A stretch of DNA of 64,000 nt from Tritrichomonas musculus (lineage: Eukaryota; Parabasalia; Tritrichomonadida; Tritrichomonadidae), in the NCBI GenBank assembly GCA_039105265.1, contig JAPFFF010000043.1, positions 1,117,501 to 1,181,500 of the forward strand. Reading direction: 5' to 3'. This document shows positions 1 through 9,004 of the stretch, one piece after another (position 1 is the first letter of the stretch; each line of letters begins with the position of its first letter). The translations under genes were made by a program, and so were the position numbers. The notes under the pieces were generated by a model. It saw nothing but the letters and a program-made list of their open reading frames with translations. It was not told the origin of the DNA and ran no database searches.

Positions 1-2223
1 AAGCCAACATATCAAGTTAGAGACGGTGATCGCGGCAAATCAATTTACGTTGTCGTTACTGTTAAGCCAGGAAATACTGAATTTACAGGAAACGCTAACT
101 CATCACCAACATCAACAATTCCATTGCCAGAAAAACCAGATGACAATGGCTGCGAGTATAATGTATTGAATTGTAAAAAGTGCAAAGGTGATGATAGAAC
201 CTATTGCGAAGAATGCAATGAAGGATATGGACTTAGAGGAGGCTATTGTTCATTATGCGGAGATGATCTCTATGTTAGTTCAACAAAACCATGCTTGTAT
301 GATTGCTCTGCCATAAGAAATTGTTATGAATTTGATAGCCAAGATATTTACTCTGGTTCTTGCACAATTGAAAATGGCCAATTTTATTGTTTGAATTGTG
401 CAAGTGGATACTATGAGAGTGAAGATCATAGATCATGCATTAAATATGACGAAAGACCATTTAGCTGCAGTGAATATTATGATGGATGCCTTGAATGTAA
501 TGAAGATCACGAATGTATAAAATGCGATACAGATTCGCATTGGGTCCTAAACAATGATTCTCATAGTTGTTACTGTGAAAGTAAAAAATACCAAAGTTAT
601 GATGGAAAATGCCTTGAAATTGTAGATTGCGATGAGGGATCCAATTGTAATAAATGCTTAGGTCCTAATAAAATATGCGTAGAGTGCAATGATAAGTTTG
701 GATTAGAAAATGGAAAATGCACAGAATGTGAAGAAGATTTATTTAGTTCAATATATAGTCCATGTTATAAGACAAATTGCCCAGATGCCAACTGTGCAAA
801 ATGCCGAATTTATGACGATGGAGACTATTATTGTGTCAAATGCAAAGAAGGCTTCAATGAAGTCGATGATAAATGCATAAATGCCACTCTTATTGATTGC
901 CCAGGAATATTTGGATGCAGCAAATGCCATGCAGGAGATACAAGCCGTTGTGCTAAATGCAATGAAACAATATTCTTTAAAAATTCAAGAGTTTTCCCTG
1001 GAACATGCGTTTGTGATGTCGATCATGAATTATCTGATGGTAAATGCGTACGTCCAAAAGGTCCATATGTACCGCCAAGGGTTAACAAATCCGAGATGAC
1101 TGAGCTAACCGTAGATTCATTTGACAAAAGAGAAAATACTGACGGAACATATAATCTCACATTGGCAAAAGGCGATGCAATTGAATCAGGTAAAACTGTT
1201 TATTTCAATTTCGATCCAGAAGCTTCATCAGTTACAATTCCACCACAATTTGGAGGTAATGTATACTATTTTGAGCTCAAAGATAGAGAAAAACCTTTTA
1301 CAGTTCAATTACCAGAAAATACTGTTGCTGATATTGAATGTAAAGGTGCAACAATTAATGTACCATCTGAAAACAAAATTAATATTAATGGTGCAGGAGA
1401 AGTTAAACTCAATTCAATTGGAGACGAGAATTCTGTTAAAGTTAACAATGTTAAAATTCAACCTGACACAAATTATCTTGTCATGGAATCAGATGATGCT
1501 AATATAACAATGTTAGAATTAGATGTATCTGGCGTTCAATCATGCACTGGTCAAAGATCAGTTGGTGATAAAATCTTCCAAACAATATGTAGGCTTGCGA
1601 AAGTTGAAGCAGATTCTTCATTTAAAGCTTATAACTTGAAATTTGAAAACATTAAAGTAGGCTTACGTTCATTGATAAGCATGGATACTGATAGTGTTAT
1701 CATTGATGATGCTCCAATTGATCTTTATCATTTGAGTAACAAATATGGCAACCAAAATCCTCCTCTTCAATTTATTGGCACAAAACCACCTGGAAAACCA
1801 CGTGGCATAAATATACTTCCATTAAACGAAGGTGAACAAGTACCTTCACTTTCAGAAGATGAAAACTTTACTGTTGCAAGTTTCAATATAAATGAGAACA
1901 TTGATAATGCATCAAGAACGGCATGCGAAGAAATGAAAAAGGATTTCAAAGGCGGTGAAGGTTTTTCAAACAATGAGAATAGTTTGTATTGTGTTTTAGA
2001 TGAAGATGATAAAAAGACGTACACTTTAGTTGCTACAAAAACAGTTAATGATAATAAAGGAAAAGATAAAGATGGTTTATCTGGTGGTGCAATTGCAGGT
2101 ATTGTTATCGCATGCGTTGTTGTCGTTGCAGCAATCATTGCTCTTCTCGTTTACTTCCTTGTCATCAAGAAGAGAAATCAATCAACTACATCAACACAAG
2201 GAGACTCGTCTATTGCCATTTAA
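1..2223 (+). CDS. Cys-rich type I surface membrane protein, 3' part (5' end outside window)
   Basis: The reading frame is open from base 1, so the start lies upstream and about 740 codons are visible. The N-terminal visible part reads like the end of a beta-sandwich domain (YVVVTVKPGN). It is followed by roughly 320 residues full of CxxC pairs such as NCKKCKG, YCEECNEGYG and CVECNDKFG, resembling furin-like or Giardia VSP-like modules. Next comes a Cys-poor, beta-rich stretch of about 320 residues. A single hydrophobic helix (GAIAGIVIACVVVVAAIIAL and onward, nt about 2085-2166) is followed by a short basic tail, KKRNQ...SSIAI. This is the layout of trichomonad surface proteins with a large ectodomain and a short cytosolic tail. 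The ligand is unknown. Stop is TAA at 2221-2223, followed by A. Confidence 0.85.
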   Translation, partial: KPTYQVRDGDRGKSIYVVVTVKPGNTEFTGNANSSPTSTIPLPEKPDDNGCEYNVLNCKKCKGDDRTYCEECNEGYGLRGGYCSLCGDDLYVSSTKPCLYDCSAIRNCYEFDSQDIYSGSCTIENGQFYCLNCASGYYESEDHRSCIKYDERPFSCSEYYDGCLECNEDHECIKCDTDSHWVLNNDSHSCYCESKKYQSYDGKCLEIVDCDEGSNCNKCLGPNKICVECNDKFGLENGKCTECEEDLFSSIYSPCYKTNCPDANCAKCRIYDDGDYYCVKCKEGFNEVDDKCINATLIDCPGIFGCSKCHAGDTSRCAKCNETIFFKNSRVFPGTCVCDVDHELSDGKCVRPKGPYVPPRVNKSEMTELTVDSFDKRENTDGTYNLTLAKGDAIESGKTVYFNFDPEASSVTIPPQFGGNVYYFELKDREKPFTVQLPENTVADIECKGATINVPSENKININGAGEVKLNSIGDENSVKVNNVKIQPDTNYLVMESDDANITMLELDVSGVQSCTGQRSVGDKIFQTICRLAKVEADSSFKAYNLKFENIKVGLRSLISMDTDSVIIDDAPIDLYHLSNKYGNQNPPLQFIGTKPPGKPRGINILPLNEGEQVPSLSEDENFTVASFNINENIDNASRTACEEMKKDFKGGEGFSNNENSLYCVLDEDDKKTYTLVATKTVNDNKGKDKDGLSGGAIAGIVIACVVVVAAIIALLVYFLVIKKRNQSTTSTQGDSSIAI

Positions 2224-2475
2224 AATTGTTAATATAACATATTTTTATTTTTTTATCAAAAAGAATAAAAATAATTTGATAATGTTATTATTAAAAACAT
2301 CTATTAAAACATTTATACACTTATAAGTTAATGTTTGATTTTTTTTTTTTTTTTTTTTTTGAAATAAGCAATATATATTCAAGCGCACTTTTCTAGTTGT
2401 TCCAACGCAAGCTAAAAATTGAAATGAAAAATCTTGTTCAAATAGCCTATATTTTTTAGATCACGATTATTTTTC

Positions 2476-2646
2476 TTAAATACCTTTGAAATCCGAAATC
2501 AAATTACTCGCATTCTTACAAGCTGAAATAACTTTTTTCAATATGTTCTTTTCTTCTGGAGTAAGTGGCTTTGGGTTTTTGAAGAGCTTTATACTTTCAT
2601 GCATTTGATCTATATTTGACATGCCAGATAAAACAGCAATTATGCA
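2476..2646 (-). pseudogene. aldo/keto reductase C-terminal fragment
   Basis: The minus strand reads IIAVLSGMSNIDQM followed by KLFKNPKPLTPEEKNILKKV. This is the pattern of the last helices of bacterial-type aldo/keto reductases (SGMSN..QM..N...F....PLT.EE). No TIM barrel or catalytic Tyr/Lys lies upstream, and no ATG starts it. I read it as a leftover 3' fragment of about 57 codons. It abuts a kinase fragment on the other strand. The family call rests on motif memory only. Confidence 0.5.
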
Positions 2647-2648
2647 AT

Positions 2649-2884
2649 CGAGATCCATTGAGCCAAAAGAAAGACCAAGCTTTGAAGAAATTTGCAATGA
2701 GCTGGAATCAAACAATTACAAGCTAGTCGACTTGGATGATTCTGAAATTAATGATGTTCGTCTCTTTGTTGAAAAACACAAAAAAAGATTCCAAAATATT
2801 AAAATTTCAGAAGTTGAAAATGATCATTTTTATTCAATATTAATGAATCAATCCTTATCAATAACACCTTTTTTGATTTCTTAA
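2649..2884 (+). pseudogene. protein kinase C-lobe tail fragment (Sel1-kinase type)
   Basis: The sequence PKERPSFEEICNELESNNYK is the last helix of a TKL-like kinase domain (RPSFEEI.NEL). It is followed by an acidic linker and FVEKHKKRFQ. No ATP-binding or catalytic segment precedes it. It starts exactly where the reductase fragment on the opposite strand ends. It is therefore a fragment and cannot encode a kinase. Just downstream is a G-run of about ten bases and an A-run (2905-2931). Confidence 0.55.
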
Positions 2885-2973
2885 AAACAATCATTCTGGA
2901 GGATTGGGGGGGGGGAGAAAAAAAAAAAAATAATGTTTTAACAAAATAATAAAAATAGATAATGATATTTGTA

Positions 2974-3426
2974 TTATTCTTCGTTTTTTTCAGATTGAAG
3001 TTTTAAAGTTGAATTACTCTCAATAGAATAATCTAAAAGACTTTTTTCATCCTCTAATTCATTTCCGTTGTAAAAAAGCTTTTGATATTTCGGTAAAATT
3101 CCTTCTTTATCTTGAATTATTTCCTTGATGCTTGATATTTTCTGTAATGGCTTAGTTCCAAGCTTAATAGTTTTTCCTGAAGATGTTTCGATAAATATTT
3201 TCATTGCACACTGGATAACTAAAAGAATAGTAGAATTGTCTTGAATTGAATAATCTTTAACTACGACATCGTCTTCTAATTGTTCTCCTTTGAAAGTAAG
3301 GCGCTGAGAATCAGGATGGATTCCTTCTTTTTCTTGAATTTTCGTTTTAATATCAATAATTTTATCGTTGGGCTCTATATCAAGCGGAATTTGTTTTTTT
3401 AAGAGAGTTTCAATGATAATTTTCAT
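2974..3426 (-). CDS. tandem ubiquitin-like domain protein (two divergent UBLs)
   Basis: A 150-residue protein made of two ubiquitin folds in tandem, about residues 1-74 and 75-145. Each starts with the MKI(I/F)IET strand and keeps the ubiquitin signature (IKTKIQEKEGI then DSQRL.FKGEQLED; IKEIIQDKEGI then YQKLFYNGNELED). Neither repeat ends in Gly-Gly and the protein runs on to SEKNEE, so it cannot be processed and conjugated like polyubiquitin. It is more likely a UBL adaptor or receptor protein. The ATG at 3424-3426 sits directly at the first beta strand. It is one of three ubiquitin-like genes in the window. Confidence 0.85.
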   Translation of the reverse strand: MKIIIETLLKKQIPLDIEPNDKIIDIKTKIQEKEGIHPDSQRLTFKGEQLEDDVVVKDYSIQDNSTILLVIQCAMKIFIETSSGKTIKLGTKPLQKISSIKEIIQDKEGILPKYQKLFYNGNELEDEKSLLDYSIESNSTLKLQSEKNEE

Positions 3427-3516
3427 TCACAACCAAAATCTTTCTATAATTGGTTAACGTTTTTTTATTACGATCGTTAAGGCCAATTTATATTACAATT
3501 TTTAGTAATTTGAAAA

Positions 3517-4710
3517 ATGACATTGCACCAATACTTAGAGAAGAAAAAAGAAATGCAAGAAAAACTTATTTCATTTATTGATGAAGAAAGTGAAGAAAAA
3601 AATAGTTTTGATGAACTCATTAAATATTTTAAAAATACATCATTAATTCAAAATCGAGATGAATTCAAAAACACACTTTACTTACTCTTAAAAGTAGCTA
3701 ATAATCATCAACGGACACCCAACTTTTTCGAAAAGATTGAACAAATCCTTCTTTCAATCAAAGATGAAATCAAACAGACTTTGTCAAATTTCGAAATATT
3801 TCACATTTTTAAGAGCAACAAGAGGATTCTTCTTTTTCTAATAAAAACAGAAATCATTATACCAGACTCTTCTTTCGTTGCGACCTTCTCAAATCCACGC
3901 TACAGGTACACCCAATTCAAATTTCAGAACTTTTTGTTGCCAGAAATTGAAAATTTACTTGACAAAAAAACGAGCAAAAAAATTAAAGGCGAAATTAGTC
4001 GTATGTTAAATCTTAGAGTTAAAAATTTAACAGAATCTGAAGAATTTGAGAAAAGGCGAAAAATTGGTGAAAATGATAACTTTATTTGCCAGTTAATTAG
4101 GAATGATTCAATTGAAGAATTCATCATTCATGTCAATAAAAATAACCTGTCACTTAAGTCAAAAATAAAACCGTCAATTTTTGAGACAAATACATTTTTA
4201 CTTAAAAATGAACCGACATTAATTGAATATGCGGCATTTTTTGGTTCAGTTCAAATTTTTCAATACTTGAGATTGAATGGAGCTCAAATAAAACCGTCAA
4301 TTTGGCTCTTCGCAATTCATGGACGAAATCCAGAGCTAATAAACATTCTTGAAGAGAGCAAAATCGATCCTCCAAATAATTCTTATCAAGAGTGCCTTAA
4401 TGAGTCTTTGAAATGCCATCATTTTGAAATAACCGATTATATAATGGTCAATTTATTGACCTTCGAAAATCAAGAAGAAAAAGAAAAAATTTTTATGATG
4501 AGCACAAAATATGTCAATTATCGTTACTTTCCAAATAACTTGACTTACTCAAAGACTTTCTATTATTTATGCAAGTATGATTATATAGAAATTGTTAAAT
4601 TACTCATGAATAATGAAGACGTTAAAATTGAATTCAAAAACATTTTCAATCAAAAATTTTTTTTATTCAATCTCAAAATTTTTATTTTTAAATCCAATTT
4701 TAAAATATGA
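3517..4710 (+). CDS. DUF3447/ankyrin-module protein, N-terminal part of a BspA-like LRR gene
   Basis: The 397-residue frame has an N-terminal helical region (LEKKKEMQEKL) and then the trichomonad DUF3447-type ankyrin-like block: EKRRKIGENDNFICQLIRND, LIEYAAFFGSVQIFQYL, FAIHGRNPELINILEE, YYLCKYDYIEIVKLL. It is a close paralogue of the gene starting at 9005 and aligns along its whole length. After LLMNNEDVKIEF the frame dissolves into Phe/Ile/Lys-rich low-complexity residues and stops. The LRR half resumes about 100 nt later in another frame (4809). The same break occurs in the paralogue, so either an intron or old damage separates the two halves. Function unknown; this family is usually considered surface or adhesion related. 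Confidence 0.7.
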   Translation: MTLHQYLEKKKEMQEKLISFIDEESEEKNSFDELIKYFKNTSLIQNRDEFKNTLYLLLKVANNHQRTPNFFEKIEQILLSIKDEIKQTLSNFEIFHIFKSNKRILLFLIKTEIIIPDSSFVATFSNPRYRYTQFKFQNFLLPEIENLLDKKTSKKIKGEISRMLNLRVKNLTESEEFEKRRKIGENDNFICQLIRNDSIEEFIIHVNKNNLSLKSKIKPSIFETNTFLLKNEPTLIEYAAFFGSVQIFQYLRLNGAQIKPSIWLFAIHGRNPELINILEESKIDPPNNSYQECLNESLKCHHFEITDYIMVNLLTFENQEEKEKIFMMSTKYVNYRYFPNNLTYSKTFYYLCKYDYIEIVKLLMNNEDVKIEFKNIFNQKFFLFNLKIFIFKSNFKI

Positions 4711-4808
4711 TATACTTATCAAATTCCAAATTAAATCTATATTAATATTCAAATTACTTAAAATATTTTAAAGTAATGCAATTTCAACATTTTTCTTTTT
4801 TAATGTAA

Positions 4809-5654
4809 TTCAAATTTTATTATATTCAAAGAAGTCCATTACAAATTGCAGCTGATCAAGGGTATTCAGAGCTCATTCAAATTTTATTAAATAATAGGAA
4901 ATTTGCAGAAGAAGCATTTAAAGAAAACACATTTTATTATTGCGAGAATTTAACAGAAATAACAATTCCTTCTTTTATAACATCAATTGGGAATGGAGCC
5001 TTCAAAAGATGCACAAAATTAGCTAATATCAAGATTCCATCAAACGTGACAAAGATTGGACGATGCTGTTTTCAATTATGCACATCATTAACACATATTG
5101 AAATTCCTTCATCAATGACAAAAATTGACGAATTCCTTTTCAGCGAGTGTTCATCATTAATTGAGGTAAAAATACCTTCATCAATTACATCGATTGGCTG
5201 CTATGCTTTTCATAATTGTAAAAATTTGAAACATATTGATATTCCTCCGTCTGTCGCGTTTATTGATGGTTATACCTTTAGTGAATGCTCATCTTTGGAA
5301 ACCATTGAAATTCCTACAGAGTTAACTGAAATAGTGGGCTGCATGTTTAGAGGCTGCGAATCTTTGAAAAAAGTTTCAATTCCATCTTCAATAAAGAAAA
5401 TTGGTCCATCAACTTTCAATGGATGTGCTTCTTTGGAAGAAATCGAAATCCCTCCATCTGTCATTTCTATTGGTTGTGATGCATTTAGAGGATGTAAATC
5501 ATTGAAAATGGTTTCAATTCCCATTTCTGTTAATTCTATCGGTCAAAATGCATTTGATGAATGCTCTTCATTAAAACAAATATCTATTCCTTCTTCAATA
5601 AATTCCGATAATTTAGGAATTGGATCAAATGTGGAAATAACACGAATTAAATAA
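4809..5654 (+). CDS. BspA-like leucine-rich repeat part of the same gene
   Basis: The open stretch starts with one more ankyrin-like unit, SPLQIAADQGYSELIQILL, which fits as the continuation of the DUF3447 module ending near 4640. It then has about ten LRR_5 (BspA/TpLRR) repeats of 23 residues with the pattern I-P-S-S-(V/I)-T-S-I-G-x-x-A-F-x-G-C-x-S-L. It ends at TAA 5652-5654. There is no signal peptide or membrane helix. The first in-frame ATG inside the LRR (5046) would lose the first repeats, so I treat this as the 3' half of the gene starting at 3517 rather than an independent gene. How the halves are joined is not settled. Confidence 0.65.
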   Translation, partial: FKFYYIQRSPLQIAADQGYSELIQILLNNRKFAEEAFKENTFYYCENLTEITIPSFITSIGNGAFKRCTKLANIKIPSNVTKIGRCCFQLCTSLTHIEIPSSMTKIDEFLFSECSSLIEVKIPSSITSIGCYAFHNCKNLKHIDIPPSVAFIDGYTFSECSSLETIEIPTELTEIVGCMFRGCESLKKVSIPSSIKKIGPSTFNGCASLEEIEIPPSVISIGCDAFRGCKSLKMVSIPISVNSIGQNAFDECSSLKQISIPSSINSDNLGIGSNVEITRIK

Positions 5655-5779
5655 ACTTTATTTTAATAAGTGAGTTAGTAGTTGATATCATTTATAACAC
5701 ATATTAGAAGTAATGTTAATGATAATTTAGAGTTTTTTAAACTAATTAAATATTAAATGTTATTTGAAACCAGTATAAG

Positions 5780-5858
5780 GTTACTTGGCCGAGTGGTCCA
5801 AGGCGCACGCTTCAGGCGCGTGTCCGAGAGGGCGTGGGTTCGAACCCCACAGTAACCA
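5780..5858 (+). tRNA. tRNA-Leu (anticodon CAG)
   Basis: Class II tRNA. The acceptor GGTTACT (5780-5786) pairs perfectly with AGTAACC (5851-5857), discriminator A. The anticodon stem CACGC/GCGTG encloses loop TTCAGGC, giving CAG. A long variable arm and the T arm GTGGG-TTCGAAC-CCCAC are present. A T-run follows from 5860 as Pol III terminator. No intron. Confidence 0.93.
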
Positions 5859-6202
5859 CTTTTTTTTTGAACATCGATTAAAATTGATGAAAATCAAATT
5901 ATAGTTAATGATTTATTCTATATTAATAACATGAATATCAATAAAGCAAAAACGCCTATTTTTACCACAGTAACCATTTTTTTGAACCTTATTAATAACA
6001 AATATAATTGCTATATGATTTATCTTTTTTAGCTAATTCATTGTATTAACAAGAGCTTGACTTCAAAATATTCAAAATAAAAGAAATATTTAAAAATGAT
6101 TTATTTAATAGAATTTATTAAAGAAACATAAAAATAATAATAACAATATTAATCATAATTAAAGTAAAAAATAACCCGAATAATTAAAAACACAAACAAA
6201 AA
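5859..6202. other. intergenic; contains a partial copy of the tRNA-Leu 3' end
   Basis: No ORF. The only structure I see is a repeat at 5965-5987 of the last 12 bases of tRNA-Leu plus its T-run and the following gaac. Confidence 0.6.
5965..5987 (+). repeat. duplicated 3' tail of tRNA-Leu
   Basis: CCACAGTAACCA followed by a T-run and GAAC repeats the tRNA-Leu 3' end at 5847-5873, apart from one missing C and a T-run length difference. The two copies bracket about 107 bp. Confidence 0.6.
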
Positions 6203-6769
6203 TTACCAAATCCATTCCGACCAACCTTTTTTTTCAAGGAATTTTCCAGCTTCTTCAACGGATTGAATATTTGGCGAAATATCAACATCTAATAAATTGG
6301 GAGTTTCAGTATCTTCTTTTCCCCAAAACGTTGGTAACGGATCTGAAGCTATTTTTTTCGATTTTTTGTCTTTGTAAGCAAAAAATTCGTAATAATCGTT
6401 ATCAGATGAAGAATTATCAATCTGTTTATATCGATACTGACATTTGTTTAGCAAGTTATGCTGTCTATCTGCGATTTTGGCAGCTTCGAGGATGACTGAT
6501 TGTATTTTCTTATCTAATTGTTGGGATTTTATTGGAGATTTTGGTATTACAGCCGCGTTTAAAATAGCATTATCGTTAATAGACTGACTTTCCAAGGTCA
6601 TTTCTGGATTTAAAAGTATTCCATTGAATCGTAATTTGATTTCTTCTTTCGATGAACAAGCAAATCGCAGTAATTTTAAAAGATCTGATGCTTTGGATGA
6701 CTTTTTAGTTAATACAGGAAGCATAGAGCCATTGGACCATTGAATCAGGACTTTGATTTCTTCATACAT
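6203..6769 (-). CDS. ubiquitin-like N-terminal domain protein, otherwise unknown
   Basis: 188 residues. Residues about 5-75 look like a ubiquitin-like fold: a first strand IKVLIQWSNG, a helix with ASDLLKLLRFACSS, then IKLRFNGILLNPEMTLES and a closing strand AILNAAVIP. A helical segment (KSQQLDKKIQSVILEAAKIA) and a Ser/Asp-rich linker follow. The C-terminus is FLEKKGWSEWIW. I do not recognise the C-terminal half. ATG at 6767-6769; the stop is in AT-rich spacer DNA. Likely a cytosolic ubiquitin-pathway adaptor, by inference from the N-terminal domain only. Confidence 0.65.
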   Translation of the reverse strand: MYEEIKVLIQWSNGSMLPVLTKKSSKASDLLKLLRFACSSKEEIKLRFNGILLNPEMTLESQSINDNAILNAAVIPKSPIKSQQLDKKIQSVILEAAKIADRQHNLLNKCQYRYKQIDNSSSDNDYYEFFAYKDKKSKKIASDPLPTFWGKEDTETPNLLDVDISPNIQSVEEAGKFLEKKGWSEWIW

Positions 6770-6921
6770 TCAAAAAAATATTAAAATTTAACAAATTTAA
6801 AAAATTTTCTCCTATTGAAAAATTCTGAGTACCATTGATTTTAATTCAAATTTGTCCAGAATGAATAATTTTTCTTCTCAATTTATCTATCAATAAATTT
6901 CGTTTTTGTTTAAAAAAACTA

Positions 6922-7663
6922 TAGTGGTCCTAAAAAATATTGATAAGAAATTTGAGAGAAATTTTCATGTTTCATTGAAAAAATTGAGAAAATTTATTTA
7001 AAAATAATTTGAGAGAATTTTAAAATTCGTTTCAAATTCATTCAAATTTAATGACCTATTCATGAATATATGAATCAATTGTTGGTCAATCTTTTGACCT
7101 TTTATTTATAGGTTTTCTTTACCAAAAAATACAAACGAACGCTATAACTTAATCGCAAGTGGTTCTGCAATCGCACAATTTTAATAAAAGCAAAACAGCT
7201 GATGCATTAAGTATTTCGTTAAATTGCGTCAAAGCAGTAGCTAAATAGATTGATGAAGGGAGACCAGAAAAAACACAACCCTGCCTACCACAAATATTAA
7301 CAAATGAAATCAAGTATTTCATGTGCGTTAAAGCAATAATGTTTCCTGAAATCCCTGGAGCTGAAATGGCAAATGTTTCCTGAACACACATTTTATTCTT
7401 TATATGGAATAATCTAAGTTTAGCAACAAACAATTCTTTGATTGATTCTTTTCCAAAGAAATTGAAACAATGCCTCGAAGTGCAAGGCAATCAAGTAAGA
7501 TTTTAATTTTAATTTTTAATAAAAAATCAACTTTTTCAATTGCCGAAAAAATATTGATAAGAAATTTAACTTTTTAAATTAAAAATTTTAAAAATAAAAT
7601 AACTTTTGTTAACGACGATTAACTATTGAATTCATTTCTTATCAATATTTTTTAGGAACACTA
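6922..7663 (+). mobile_element. Tc1/mariner-type deletion derivative, copy 1 (742 bp)
   Basis: The ends are inverted repeats, TAGTG(G/T)TCCTAAAAAATATTG and onward through GATAAGAAAT, flanked by TA at 6920-6921 and 7664-7665. Inside, the plus strand reads a helix-turn-helix of a Tc1/mariner transposase, KSKTADALSISLNCVKAVAK, then a stop codon, then IDEGRPEKTQPCLPQ and a second stop after MANVS. No catalytic domain follows, so the element is non-autonomous. A 113-residue open frame on the opposite strand is only the antisense of this. An internal copy of the terminal motif (AAAAAATATTGATAAGAAAT) lies near 7545. A copy that looks identical, in opposite orientation, is at 28533-29274. Confidence 0.85.
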
Positions 7664-7665
7664 TA

Positions 7666-8155
7666 AAGCATCTTACAAAATCAGAATTCTATTATTTAAT
7701 TATTTTTTTTAATAAATATCCTATACATGTAAAAAAAAATTTTCTTGATATTCGATAAAAAAAATAAAAAATCGTGATTTTTTTTAAAAATAAGGAAACG
7801 TTTATCTTTTCAAAAATTGGATGAGAAATTATAAAATTGATTTAAAAAGTTTTTAGCAACTCACAAATATAGAAAAACCATAGGTTTTCAATTGTTACAA
7901 AAAACAAAATTATCTTAGAAAATTAATTAGAACAAATATAATACATTTGGATATTAATATTTTTTACATGATATTTGTTATTTTATTACAGATTATTAAA
8001 TATTTAACATATAATTATTTAAAATTATATATATAAATACATTGCAACCATTTTTCTTTGCTAAATAGAATATATACACTGAATTACTTTAAAAAAATAT
8101 CATGTGAATGATTGAAATTAAATGATTATTTATTCTATATTTGATGGAGAAACAT
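7666..8155. other. AT-rich intergenic DNA
   Basis: No ORF, RNA gene or repeat that I can support. It is mostly A/T runs. Confidence 0.5.
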
Positions 8156-8200
8156 GAACTCACAAACAAAGAAAAAAATTGAATCAGAGCTTTTTGACAA
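8156..8200 (+). pseudogene. short fragment of a DUF3447 gene
   Basis: The bases coding for AAAGAAAAAATTGAATCAGA and the flanking CTC and CTTTTT match the paralogue at about 9416-9452 (KEKIESELF) with few differences. No frame extends beyond it. A relic of a former gene copy. Confidence 0.5.
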
Positions 8201-8262
8201 CTTGATAGAGCTTTCCCTTATTGTACCTTGTCATATCCATTTTTCAATAATTCAGAAACATT

Positions 8263-8810
8263 TTACAAGTCTGGCTCAACTTCTTTGTTATATAAAACTA
8301 ATGGCGCTGATTGGTAATAATTCTTGATTTGAAGCTTTTGTTTAGTAAATTTATAAACAATATCGTAGATTATACTAAAACCTGGGAAAATTTCACCTAA
8401 TGTTGGATGAGTAACTGTGATTTCAAATGATGATTCTGCGCTTTTGTGATCAAATTGAATCTTGAGTGCGTTTTCATTAATATAAAACCAATACAAAACT
8501 TGAAGCGAAACTGGTAGGAATGATTTTGGTATAGAAATTGATACTGGAAAAAAAAAATTATTAAAATCAACGGAGATTTCATGCATATATTCATTTAACC
8601 ATGAACGTATTCGAATTTTCCGTACATCATAATTTGTTATTTCAACAAAAGCTTCATTATTTTGCGAATATAATAAACCAACTGATTGTGTTTCGGTAAT
8701 AAAATTATCTTACTCATCCTGGCAACTTTCATTATAACTGGTTTCTATAGGATTTCCAAAAGGGAACTTTGAATACTTTTCATTTTGTCAACAAATGTTT
8801 CAGAACTCAT
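8263..8810 (-). pseudogene. unrecognised host gene, broken
   Basis: The longest open part (8263-8586) has 107 residues, including ITVTHPTLGEIFPGFSIIYD. In-family sequence clearly continues upstream: TETQSVGLLYSQNNEAFVEI leading to IRIRSWLNEYMHEI. A plausible ATG lies at 8808-8810 (MSSETFVDKMKSIQSSLLEI), but the frame is lost twice between them, by a shift near 8750 and a stop near 8715. I do not recognise the family. With the relics on both sides it suggests a local graveyard of gene copies. Confidence 0.5.
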
Positions 8811-8898
8811 TTTTACAAAATAAAATTTTGTCAAAACTGATGAAATGTGATTAAGTAATTTTAAAATTTTTAGTCTTAAAATCTTTCAATTATCAGCG

Positions 8899-8980
8899 CC
8901 GCTCTTAGCTCAGTGGTAGAGCGTCTGACTGTAGAAATGTGGTCATCAGAATGTCGCCGGTTCGATTCCAGCAGCGCGGA
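8899..8980 (+). tRNA. tRNA-Tyr (anticodon GTA) with a 10-nt intron; two stem mismatches
   Basis: The D arm (TAGCTCAGTGGTAGAGC) and T loop (TTCGATT) are canonical. The anticodon stem TCTGA/TCAGA encloses 17 nt instead of 7: CTGTAG, then about 10 nt (AAATGTGGTC), then A. This matches the usual intron site one base 3' of the GTA anticodon. The acceptor CCGCTCT/AGCGCGG has a T:C mismatch at pair 5-68 and the T stem has a C:A mismatch at 51-63, so it may be a decaying copy. A T-run terminator follows at 8981. Confidence 0.85.
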
Positions 8981-9004
8981 TTTTTTTTTATATTCAAAAA
9001 ACAA

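Noticed and set aside
7149-7490. 113-residue open frame (minus), and the same frame at 28706-29047 (plus)
   Set aside because: Antisense shadow of the Tc1/mariner HTH relic; the sense strand carries the recognisable transposase residues.
8939-9004. Extension of the DUF3447 gene start into tRNA-Tyr
   Set aside because: The upstream codons are tRNA sequence plus its terminator; the first sensible Met is at 9005.
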